From JBBIMP01 sp037444305 (lineage in GTDB: Bacteria > Acidobacteriota > UBA6911): a stretch of 11,213 bases of DNA. Below the pieces are notes generated by a model. That model did no database searches and was not told where the DNA came from. It worked only from the letters and a program-made list of their open reading frames with translations. The DNA lies in NCBI GenBank assembly GCA_037444305.1, contig JBBIMP010000078.1:1-11213 (forward strand), in the 5' to 3' direction. Positions 1 through 5,743 of this stretch are shown here, piece by piece (position 1 is the first letter of the stretch; each line of letters starts with the position of its first letter). Position numbers and translations under genes: made by a program.

Positions 1-107
1 CGGTGTCGCCCTTGCAGGGCTCCTCTCTCCCCTTATCCCGCCTTACCCAGGGCTTTCTTGCTGAACCCTTTCAGGGTTCGTTATGTAAGCGCCATTCGCG
101 CCTGTCC
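1..107. repeat. Palindrome-rich non-coding segment left of the scaffold gap
   Basis: This stretch contains two short perfect stem-loops: GCCCT-TGC-AGGGC at 8-20 and AACCCT-TTC-AGGGTT at 64-78. Both share a CCCT/AGGG core, and ACCCAGGGCT lies between them. The open frames across it run into the N gap and have no protein-like features. It lies downstream of the 3' end of ggt. Clusters of short CCCT..AGGG palindromes look like intergenic interspersed (REP-like) repeats, but other genome copies cannot be seen from this window. The last 55 bases (53-107) recur exactly at 261-315. Confidence 0.4.
53..107 (+). repeat. 55-bp direct repeat B, copy 1 (abuts the gap)
   Basis: Identical to 261-315. The match stops on the left at 52/260 (g versus t) and on the right at the N gap, giving exactly 55 bp. 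It includes the AACCCT-TTC-AGGGTT hairpin. Confidence 0.9.
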
Positions 108-207
108 NNNNNNNNNNNNNNNNNNNNNNNNNNNNNNNNNNNNNNNNNNNNNNNNNNNNNNNNNNNNNNNNNNNNNNNNNNNNNNNNNNNNNNNNNNNNN
201 NNNNNNN
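108..207. other. Scaffold gap (100 Ns)
   Basis: Exactly 100 undetermined bases. A round gap length is normally a placeholder set by a scaffolder and not a measured distance. The sequence on each side begins or ends with a 55-bp word that is repeated at 261-315 or 352-406, so the gap may not represent missing sequence at all. Confidence 0.98.
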
Positions 208-262
208 GGAATCCGCGCTGCGCCGGTCGTTGACGCCGTAGGCTTTCTTTGTCCGCGGGTCT
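208..262 (+). repeat. 55-bp direct repeat A, copy 1 (abuts the gap)
   Basis: Identical to 352-406, which is the last part of the ggt coding region read on the minus strand. The match is bounded by the N gap on the left and by a mismatch at 263/407 (t versus a) on the right, again exactly 55 bp. It is therefore a duplicated fragment of the ggt 3' end, more likely from assembly than from biology. Confidence 0.9.
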
Positions 263-315
263 TTCTTGCTGAACCCTTTCAGGGTTCGTTATGTAAGCGC
301 CATTCGCGCCTGTCC
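261..315 (+). repeat. 55-bp direct repeat B, copy 2
   Basis: Second copy of the word at 53-107, overlapping repeat A copy 1 by two bases. If 108-315 is removed, position 107 continues directly into 316 and the ggt 3' flank reads without duplication. Confidence 0.9.
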
Positions 316-333
316 CCATACTTCATCGCAACC

Positions 334-2082
334 TCAGGGTTTGGATGCCTTGGAATCCGCGCTGCGCCGGTCGTTGACGCCGTAGGCTTTCTTTGTCCGC
401 GGGTCTACGTAGATCGTGTGCGCATCCCCCTGCCGCCCCTGCATTTTCGCCCGGTGCCCCATCTCGCCCAGGCCGGCGAGCGTCTCGGCCGGCACGGCCC
501 CCTCCTCGAGCGTAACGCTGTCGGGGAGCCACTGGTGGTGCATGCGCGCCGAATCGACCGCCTCGCGGCCGTTCATGCCGAACTCCGTCACCCCGAGGAC
601 CACGCTCAGGACAGTGTTGATGATCGTCCGCCCTCCCGGCGAGCCCGTGATCAGGACCAGCTTCCCGCCGCGCGTCACGATCGTGGGAGTCATGGAACTG
701 AGCATCCTCTTTCCCGGCACGATCAGGTTGGCTGCAGTGCCGATGTCGCCCGTAAGGTTGGTTTCGCCGGGCTTCTTGTTGAAGTCGCCCATCTCGTTGT
801 TGAGAATGAAGCCCGCCCCCTTGACCACGACCCTGGAGCCGTAGCTCCCTTCCAGCGTGTAAGTGCTGGCTACGGCCATGCCGTCGCGGTCGAGCACCGA
901 GAAATGCGTCGTTTCATCGCTTTCGCTGTCGGCGACGGTGATGATGTCCTTGCCGAGCTCGGTGCTCGGCGTGGCCGCCTTGGGATGGATGCCTGCGGCG
1001 AGGTTTTTTGCGCGTTTCTTGGATGTGAGGTCCGAGACCGGGACCTTCACAAAGTCCGGGTCCCCGAGAAACCGCGCCCGGTCCAGGTAGGCGCGGCGCA
1101 TCGCTTCGATCATGTAGTGAAGCGTCTGCGGGGAGTAACGTCCCGATCTTCGGAGATCGAAGCGCTCGAGGATGTTCAGCATTTCGATCAGCGCCACCCC
1201 GCCCGAACTGGGCGGCGGCATGGAGATGATCTCGTATCCCCTGTACTTGCCCTTCAGCGGAACGCGGACCCGTGCCTGGTAAGCTGCCAGGTCTTCCTTA
1301 GTGATCAATCCGCCGTTGGCCTGCATGTCCTGCTCGATGAGATCGGCGATGCGTCCTTTGTAAAAGACGTCCGCACCCTGCTCCGCGATGATCGCGAGCG
1401 TTGCGCCCAGGTCGCCGAGCACGAGCCGGTCGCCTGCGTTCCACTTCCCTCCGTCCGGCTTGCCGTAGGCCGCCACCGATGCCGGGTACCGCCCCATGAC
1501 GCCTTCGAGCTGCCGGTTGAGGCTCTGCGCCAGGCTTTCGCTGATCAGGAAGCCTTCCTGTGCAAGCCTTACCGCCGGCATGACAACGTCCTTCCACGGA
1601 AGCTTGCCGAAGGTCCGGTGCGCCAGTTCCAGTCCCCGCACGGTCCCCGGAACACCCGGCGCAAGATATCCGGCGGCCGTCAGGCTGCGGTCGATCTTGC
1701 CTTCCGCATCCAGGTACATGTCCTGAGTGGCCTTCAGAGGGGCCCTTTCCCGGTAGTCGAAAGCGGTGGTGCGGCCGTTCGGCAGCCGGACGATCATGAA
1801 TCCCCCTCCCCCGATGTTCCCGGCCGCGGGGTAGGTCACCGCCAGGGCGAAGGCGGTGGCCACGGCGGCGTCCACGGCGTTGCCGCCCTTCCCGAGGATG
1901 GCCGCACCGGCATCCGAGGCTATTCCCGAGGTGGAGACCACCAGCCCGGTCGTTGACTCCACGCCCAGGTCTGCCGCAGGCGTCCTGCCCTGGCCCGCCG
2001 CGTCGAGGGTGGATGATTGAGAAAAAACGAAAACCGCAACAATCGTCGCAGAGAAAAGCGCCGCAATTCGCTTCAATGCCAT
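334..2082 (-). CDS. ggt: Gamma-glutamyltranspeptidase (glutathione hydrolase), secreted
   Basis: A 582-residue Ntn-hydrolase precursor of the usual family length (E. coli Ggt is about 580). The family cleaves the gamma-glutamyl bond of glutathione and related compounds in the periplasm, by hydrolysis or transfer to an acceptor. Residues 1-29 form a Sec signal peptide (basic MALKR, hydrophobic core, cleavage near LDAA). The large-subunit landmarks are GGNAVDAAVA (67-76), GGGGFM (91-96) and the substrate-binding arginine of YRERAP (R111). Autocleavage is predicted before T391 in DETTHFS, so the small subunit would start there. Further active-site motifs are NNEMGDF (428-434), LSSM (461-464) and GSPGG (480-484). 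The start at 2082 is chosen because GAGG lies 6 nt upstream and the signal peptide begins there; the frame stays open to 2160. It is monocistronic and ends beside the misassembled gap, but the stop at 334-336 lies within unique sequence. Confidence 0.96.
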   Translation of the reverse strand: MALKRIAALFSATIVAVFVFSQSSTLDAAGQGRTPAADLGVESTTGLVVSTSGIASDAGAAILGKGGNAVDAAVATAFALAVTYPAAGNIGGGGFMIVRLPNGRTTAFDYRERAPLKATQDMYLDAEGKIDRSLTAAGYLAPGVPGTVRGLELAHRTFGKLPWKDVVMPAVRLAQEGFLISESLAQSLNRQLEGVMGRYPASVAAYGKPDGGKWNAGDRLVLGDLGATLAIIAEQGADVFYKGRIADLIEQDMQANGGLITKEDLAAYQARVRVPLKGKYRGYEIISMPPPSSGGVALIEMLNILERFDLRRSGRYSPQTLHYMIEAMRRAYLDRARFLGDPDFVKVPVSDLTSKKRAKNLAAGIHPKAATPSTELGKDIITVADSESDETTHFSVLDRDGMAVASTYTLEGSYGSRVVVKGAGFILNNEMGDFNKKPGETNLTGDIGTAANLIVPGKRMLSSMTPTIVTRGGKLVLITGSPGGRTIINTVLSVVLGVTEFGMNGREAVDSARMHHQWLPDSVTLEEGAVPAETLAGLGEMGHRAKMQGRQGDAHTIYVDPRTKKAYGVNDRRSADSKASKP

Positions 2083-2109
2083 ATCAGACCTCAGCTGCAT
2101 AAGAATTGG

Positions 2110-2122
2110 GAATAGCCTATTC
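2110..2122. promoter_or_regulatory. 13-bp palindrome upstream of ggt (possible operator)
   Basis: GAATAG-C-CTATTC is a perfect inverted repeat lying 28-40 bp upstream of the ggt start and just past the end of the methyltransferase relic. Position and symmetry would suit a repressor site or a small hairpin in the ggt leader. No regulator is encoded nearby, and a palindrome of this size could also occur by chance. Confidence 0.25.
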
Positions 2123-2460
2123 TCAGGGCTTGAAGGCGAGAAACACCCTCTCTCCCCCACGGAGCACAGAGGATCCCGGGCTTGAAGCCTGCTTCCCGAA
2201 GGAGCCGCATCCAGGTCTCCCGCTCAAACAAGCCCAACATGTGCCGGTCATGTTCCACGCGCATACTGCCATCCGGCAGGCGCAGTAGGAAAGCAAAATC
2301 ACTCAAAAAGTCCGGGCTCTGGCGTTGATTTCCGCCCCTTGCGCCTGTACCACGCCTATCATATCGAATGCGCTTTGCACAGCCATTTGGCAATTATCCC
2401 ATCAAAATGTTCCGAGGCTTCAAAATCTGCCACCTTGCCGGAAATAAAAGCGGTCGGCAT
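2123..2460 (-). pseudogene. Relic of a class I SAM-dependent methyltransferase gene
   Basis: Three minus-strand pieces, in order, resemble one family but are not in one frame. At about 2460-2362 a segment reads like the motif II region (VADFEASEHFDGII) and then stops. At 2315-2178 the frame gives a typical C-terminal part: FAFLLRLPDG, MRVEHDRHMLGLF, ETWMRLLREAGFKP. After a G/A-rich tract near 2150 a different frame gives the normal family ending GERVFLAFKP and a stop at 2125-2123. Roughly 70-90 residues that should separate the first two pieces are missing, and I see no intact N-terminal SAM-binding motif. I infer an old insertion-free decay with an internal deletion and at least one frameshift. 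The C-terminal piece is convincing; the motif II piece is weaker. Checking by profile search of the three frames is straightforward. Confidence 0.55.
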
Positions 2461-2547
2461 GAAACTACACGACCACAGGGTGCGCATCAGCCGGTCGATG
2501 TTGCGATTCGGTTCGGTGCCCCCGCCATCAACGAAGGAGAAACGAAG

Positions 2548-2775
2548 ATGAAACGCAAACTGTTTGCCCTGGCCTTCATCCTGGCCAACGCGCTCGCCTT
2601 CAGCCTGCTCACGGTCTCTGAACGCGTGCTGGCATATGGCTATGCGTTCGCCAAGATCGGCGCCAGCGCAGAAGACACCCTCTTGTATAGCGCAGGTGCT
2701 GCGGCTGTGGGCATCCTGTTCGGCCCGCCCGGACTGCTGTTTACAGTGACATACACTGCAGCGTGCCTGCTCTAG
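2548..2775 (+). CDS. Small hydrophobic peptide with leader; candidate circular-bacteriocin-like precursor
   Basis: A 75-residue protein that I do not recognise by sequence. Residues 1-29 look like a signal peptide or leader: MKRK, a hydrophobic stretch at 5-22, then SERVLA, with a V-x-A type cleavage site before Y30. The remaining 46 residues (YGYAFAKIG...) are small-residue-rich and almost uncharged (one Lys, one Glu, one Asp), with a hydrophobic segment at about 45-75 containing AGAAAVG and GPPG. The start at 2548 follows GAAGGAGA (2533-2540) at good spacing; the frame is open to 2368, but that extension runs over the methyltransferase relic. Next comes a strong stem-loop and then genes for a membrane protein, a SpoIIM/DUF95 protein and an ABC transporter, the usual partners of circular bacteriocins such as gassericin A or AS-48. 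Alternatives are a plain two-helix membrane protein or a transporter accessory subunit. The coding call is firm; the bacteriocin role is inference. Confidence 0.8.
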   Translation: MKRKLFALAFILANALAFSLLTVSERVLAYGYAFAKIGASAEDTLLYSAGAAAVGILFGPPGLLFTVTYTAACLL

Positions 2776-2784
2776 ACGAAACCC

Positions 2785-2824
2785 GGGCCAGGGTACAGCC
2801 TTCACGGGCTTTGTACCCTGGTCC
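2785..2824 (+). terminator. Strong stem-loop between the peptide gene and the downstream operon (attenuator-like)
   Basis: CCAGGGTACA (2788-2797) pairs perfectly with TGTACCCTGG (2812-2821). An inner GCC/GGC pairing and an outer GGG/TCC extension also form, with a TTCAC apical loop. It starts 10 nt after the stop codon of the 75-residue gene. No T-run follows, so it is not a classical intrinsic terminator. It may be a partial terminator or a 3'-end stabiliser that keeps the peptide mRNA in excess over the downstream genes. Confidence 0.6.
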
Positions 2825-2839
2825 GGCTCCGGCAACCAC

Positions 2840-3487
2840 ATGATCAGCCTCTTTATTTTCCAACCCGCGGACTTTTTCCGAAGAACATGGCACCTCCCGG
2901 CGGCAAGGGCTTTTGGAGTAGCGGCGCCCTTGAGCTGCATTTTGATCCATGGAACCGCCCTTGCCATCATCCACAGAAAAATGCTGGCGGCGCTTCTCCC
3001 GGCCCTTCCCAGCACGGGATCCAACGCACTGGCAGTGGGATCCCATTTCGGAGTCATTTTCGGCGCCCTGTTTTACGCCTCGCTGTGGGTGGTGGGCACC
3101 GGGATTCTAGTCAGCACAAACATCCTGGCCTGCAAACCTGAGGCTTCCTATACCAGGCTGCTCGAGGCGACGGGGCTCGCATTTTATTCCCAGGTCCCCT
3201 ACCTGCTGATCCTGCTTGCTTACGCCTTCTGGTTCCAGGCTCCGGCGCTCGCCGCCGGGAGCAGCCTTCCCAGTGCAGAGGAACTCGTGAGGCAATTGAG
3301 AGGTGCCCTTCAGGAGTCCTTCCTTTACCACTTTGTGCGCAACCTCGGTCACGCATTCGGCGCATACCTGGTTCTGCTGTTCGTGATCGCCAATCATTCT
3401 CACTCAGGCGGTTCTCTCACGAGGAGCATTCTGGCCGGCGCCTTCATATATACGTCCTTTTACCTTGGCCCGCAGATGCTGAAATGA
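2840..3487 (+). CDS. Yip1-like multi-pass inner-membrane protein
   Basis: A 215-residue protein with about five membrane segments (roughly 26-45, 70-92, 112-133, 171-186 and 196-210). The amphipathic N-terminus FIFQPADFFRRTWHLP resembles the opening of Yip1-family proteins, and the segment layout fits them. No catalytic motif is visible. It has no clear Shine-Dalgarno sequence. The frame is open to 2750, but there is no upstream ATG and it would run into the stem-loop, so ATG 2840 is preferred. Its stop overlaps the next start (ATGA at 3484-3487), which couples it to the SpoIIM-like gene. In circular-bacteriocin clusters a large multi-pass protein of unknown function usually accompanies the precursor and may take part in maturation or immunity; that is the role I would infer here. 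The family assignment is tentative. Confidence 0.75.
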   Translation: MISLFIFQPADFFRRTWHLPAARAFGVAAPLSCILIHGTALAIIHRKMLAALLPALPSTGSNALAVGSHFGVIFGALFYASLWVVGTGILVSTNILACKPEASYTRLLEATGLAFYSQVPYLLILLAYAFWFQAPALAAGSSLPSAEELVRQLRGALQESFLYHFVRNLGHAFGAYLVLLFVIANHSHSGGSLTRSILAGAFIYTSFYLGPQMLK

Positions 3488-4014
3488 CAAGCGTAACCCA
3501 GGGCCGCCTTTTCAGGTTGAACTGCTTCATTTTGCTCGGCAGCGCCGCCGTTGGCGCCGTTGTGGCTGTGGCACTGGAGGTCCGGTACCCTATCGATCCG
3601 CCCGGATCGGGGTCGAACTTCCAGGGCGACGTGGCGGCGATCCTCACTGCCAACCTCGGCGTTTTTGGGTTGCTGGCGCTCGGAATCCTCACTTTCGGTG
3701 TGTTCACGATCGCAGTTCTCGGCTACAATGGCTTGCGTGTCGGGTTCGATGTCACTGCTCTCCTTCTGACCTCGCCGCGCGAAATAGGCTATGCCGCCCC
3801 ATATATTTTCATCGAATTTGCTGCCTTCTGCCAGGCTGCGGCCGGCAGCGAAGCTCTGGGCCTCGCGCTGTTCGAGCTTCTCTTTAAAAATCGCGTTTCG
3901 AAAGCCGCGACCGGCGCCGGCTGGTCCATCGCCTGCTCGCTGATTCTAATCAGCAGCGCCGCAGCCATAGAAGCCGCAATGAGGTCTTTGAGAGACAAAG
4001 GAGGCCTGCCGTGA
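3484..4014 (+). CDS. SpoIIM/DUF95-family membrane protein
   Basis: A 176-residue protein with four or five membrane helices (about 11-32, 58-85, 103-134 and 147-166). The central segment follows the SpoIIM family pattern closely: ANLGVFGLLALG (56-67), then FG..TI..L.YNGLRVG (71-87), then a proline and glutamate in APYIFIEFAAF (105-115) followed by AAAG before the next helix. The best-known member, Bacillus SpoIIM, acts in septal membrane dissolution. Shorter stand-alone members of about 170 residues are the DUF95 component present in essentially all characterised circular bacteriocin clusters, where they contribute to secretion or immunity. No other sporulation gene is present here. The start overlaps the previous stop by 4 bp, and the stop overlaps the ATPase start. 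The family call is good; the exact function is inferred from the neighbours. Confidence 0.8.
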   Translation: MTSVTQGRLFRLNCFILLGSAAVGAVVAVALEVRYPIDPPGSGSNFQGDVAAILTANLGVFGLLALGILTFGVFTIAVLGYNGLRVGFDVTALLLTSPREIGYAAPYIFIEFAAFCQAAAGSEALGLALFELLFKNRVSKAATGAGWSIACSLILISSAAAIEAAMRSLRDKGGLP

Positions 4015-4721
4015 AACTGCATTCGCTCGGCGTCCGGGATTTGGTCAAGCGATATGAGGGCTTTCATCTCGGCCCGCTGGCCTTCGATCTGGCCCCGGGC
4101 AGGGCATGCGGTCTCCTGGGCCCGAACGGCTCCGGCAAAACCACGCTTCTCAACTGCCTCGCCGGCCAGGTACGACCCGACGCAGGAGAAATCCTCTGGA
4201 ATGGCCGGGATATTCCCTGGGGGGACTGGCGCTATCGGGAGGAAATCTCCTTTACCCTCGAGACTCCAATTCTGTACGAGGACCTGAGCATCGGGCAGAC
4301 ACTGCGGTTCGCCTCCAGCATATACGCAACCTGGGACGGCCCATTTGCGCTGGACTGGCTGGCAAAAATGAAGCTTGACCCTAAGAAGAGGGTGCGCGCG
4401 CTCTCCAAGGGCATGAGGGTGAAGCTTTCTCTGATTGCCGGGCTGGCGCACGGGGCAAAGCTCCTGCTCCTGGACGAACCAACGGCCGGTCTTGATCCCG
4501 ACGCACGGGCGGACATCCAGGAACTCTTGCGGAACCTCGTAAGGGAGAGACAGGCCTGCCTGATGATATCCTCCCATCTCTTTGAAGACATCGAGTCGGT
4601 CTGCGACGATCTGATAATCCTGCGCCAGGGCAGGATCACCCTGACCTCCGCAATCCGCACTCACGATCTGCAGGTTCCGGCGTCCGGGATCCGTAACCTT
4701 TATTTCAGCGTAAGCGAGTGA
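4011..4721 (+). CDS. ABC transporter ATP-binding protein (ABC-2 / NatA-like)
   Basis: A 236-residue single nucleotide-binding domain that would energise export through the permease encoded next. All core motifs are present: Walker A GPNGSGKTT (37-45), signature LSKGM (131-135), Walker B LLLLDEPTAGLD (151-162) and the switch histidine in SSHL (H189). The Q-loop position carries Glu (E84 in TLETP), which is common in NatA-like ATPases. The start is GTG at 4011, supported by AAAGGAGG (3997-4004) six bases upstream, the best ribosome-binding site in the operon. It overlaps the preceding stop (GTGA). The C-terminus is short, with no regulatory domain. Peptide-export and immunity ABC ATPases in bacteriocin clusters are of this type, but so are many drug and lipid exporters, so substrate cannot be read from this gene alone. 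Confidence 0.95.
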   Translation: MKLHSLGVRDLVKRYEGFHLGPLAFDLAPGRACGLLGPNGSGKTTLLNCLAGQVRPDAGEILWNGRDIPWGDWRYREEISFTLETPILYEDLSIGQTLRFASSIYATWDGPFALDWLAKMKLDPKKRVRALSKGMRVKLSLIAGLAHGAKLLLLDEPTAGLDPDARADIQELLRNLVRERQACLMISSHLFEDIESVCDDLIILRQGRITLTSAIRTHDLQVPASGIRNLYFSVSE

Positions 4722-5410
4722 CCCCGATGAACATGGAATGGAAGGCGCACGCAAAGAAGACTCTCGCCCTCTGCTTCAAGGATTTCTACCTTCACAGGCT
4801 TGAGATCTTGGGCGCCTGGGCCGGGCTCTGCCTGTTCATCGGCCTTCTCTTTTACGCCATCCCTCCGAAGTCAGTCCAGCAGCAGGTCGTTGCGCTCGTC
4901 CAGGCGAATCTGTTCATGAACCTGGTCTATTCCGAGTACCTGATTTACAGGGAAAAGACCAAAGGGACGTTCGTCTGGCTCCGCAGTATGCCGCTGGGCG
5001 ACGCGCACATTGTTACAGCCAAGTTTGCAGTCCTGGCGGCCTGCCAGATCGGAGGATATACGCTTTCGCTGGGATTGTTCGCCCCGCTCTTCGTCCTCCA
5101 GCTGCCGGCAAGCGCTCTCGTGATCCTGCTCGCCATGATCTGCGTCGGATGCATGATGCTGAACACACGCTGGTTCTTCAATCAGAGGATGGGAATGGTG
5201 ATTCCCGTGGGCGTCATCGTCCTGCTCCTCGGCGCATATGTGAAGCTGAAGGAACACTGTCCATGGATTGCCGAAAAACTGTCGGAGGGATGGCACGCGG
5301 GAGGCCTCAAGGTTGCCGTGGCTGCTGTCGAAATCGCTTGGATCCTGCTGATGTGGCACCTGATGGTCCGACTCCTCGGCCGACGCGACACACCCCGATT
5401 GGTCAACTGA
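4718..5410 (+). CDS. ABC-2 type transporter permease
   Basis: A 230-residue membrane protein with about six helices (roughly 30-48, 59-75, 101-127, 131-149, 160-175 and 199-220). After the second helix it carries IYREKTKGTFVWLRSMPLG (76-94), the cytoplasmic coupling segment with the LRS(L/M)P motif typical of ABC-2 permeases. It would form the transmembrane half of an exporter with the ATPase encoded immediately upstream. The GTG at 4718 overlaps the ATPase stop (GTGA), repeating the arrangement at the previous junction. ATG at 4727 or 4733 would shorten the protein by 3 or 5 residues and cannot be excluded, because no strong Shine-Dalgarno sequence favours any of them. It is the last gene of the five-gene unit; transported substrate unknown, possibly the 75-residue product. 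Confidence 0.9.
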   Translation: MTPMNMEWKAHAKKTLALCFKDFYLHRLEILGAWAGLCLFIGLLFYAIPPKSVQQQVVALVQANLFMNLVYSEYLIYREKTKGTFVWLRSMPLGDAHIVTAKFAVLAACQIGGYTLSLGLFAPLFVLQLPASALVILLAMICVGCMMLNTRWFFNQRMGMVIPVGVIVLLLGAYVKLKEHCPWIAEKLSEGWHAGGLKVAVAAVEIAWILLMWHLMVRLLGRRDTPRLVN

Positions 5411-5464
5411 ACCGTTTTGCTCACGGGTACCCCTGTCGACACCTTTGAGGCTTCGCGGGCCAAT

Positions 5465-5492
5465 GGCTGCCCCGGGAGCGTGCAGGGGAGCC
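5465..5492 (+). terminator. GC-rich hairpin after the ABC operon
   Basis: GGCT-(g)-CCCC (5465-5473) pairs with GGGGAGCC (5485-5492), an 8-bp stem with one bulge and an 11-nt loop, about 55 nt after the last operon stop. There is no T-run, so it is at best a weak or Rho-assisted terminator. Confidence 0.3.
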
Positions 5493-5683
5493 GTCCAGAT
5501 TGCCGGCAACCTCCACTTCCTATCTGCAAAACCCTGCGTCGGCAGCTTCCGGGAACCACGCCTCGTGGAGTTGTCGCTCCAGTCTGTTCCAACCTGAACC
5601 CCGCATGGCAGCGGTTCCAATGCTCTGTGTGTGAATTTACCACTTCGGAGCGGAGGCTGTTCAATTTATCGGAGCGCAAGATT

Positions 5684-5710
5684 TTGTTATTGGGCCGGTT
5701 GGGATAGAAT
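5684..5710 (+). promoter_or_regulatory. Possible sigma-70 promoter of the malic enzyme gene
   Basis: TTGTTA (5684-5689) and TAGAAT (5705-5710) resemble -35 and -10 boxes, although the spacer is short at 15 bp. TAGAAT is the stronger half and lies 33 bp before the ATG, leaving room for the ribosome-binding site. The local sequence is more A/T-rich than its surroundings. Confidence 0.35.
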
Positions 5711-5743
5711 GGGTCGCGATTTTTCATATCACGGAGAACCATC

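Larger units (their letters stand above)
5411..5743. other. Intergenic region between the ABC operon and the malic enzyme gene
   Basis: No convincing gene: the open frames across it have no family features or ribosome-binding sites. It holds two small hairpins (5465-5492 and CCACG-CCT-CGTGG at 5556-5568) and, at its right end, a plausible promoter for the malic enzyme gene. Confidence 0.6.

Noticed and set aside
1..406. Direct repeats considered as a CRISPR array
   Set aside because: There are only two copies of each word, the two words differ, they overlap, and they are bounded by the scaffold gap; this fits an assembly loop.
58..1956. Plus-strand open frame of more than 600 codons, longer than ggt itself
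   Set aside because: It is antisense to ggt over nearly its whole length and reads through the N gap. It has no recognisable domain, whereas the minus strand encodes a full gamma-glutamyltranspeptidase with all active-site motifs.
2359..3057. Minus-strand open frame of 232 codons across the peptide gene
   Set aside because: Most of it is antisense to the peptide and Yip1-like genes. Only its last part resembles a protein family and is treated as part of the methyltransferase relic.
4011..4721. Glu instead of Gln in the ABC ATPase Q-loop as a sign of a degenerate ATPase
   Set aside because: Glu or Asp at this position is frequent in NatA-like ABC-2 ATPases, and all other motifs are intact.
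3789..4754. Minus-strand open frame of 321 codons
   Set aside because: It is antisense to the SpoIIM-like and ABC ATPase genes, which carry unmistakable motifs on the plus strand.
5552..5590. Clover-like fold (GGAAC..GTTCC closing two small hairpins) considered as a tRNA or small RNA
   Set aside because: It is far too short for a tRNA, lacks the T-loop and anticodon-stem signatures, and pairs weakly.
5417..5707. Possible 96-codon gene between the ABC operon and malic enzyme
   Set aside because: No ribosome-binding site, no hydrophobic or domain pattern, and it overlaps the candidate promoter of the malic enzyme gene.
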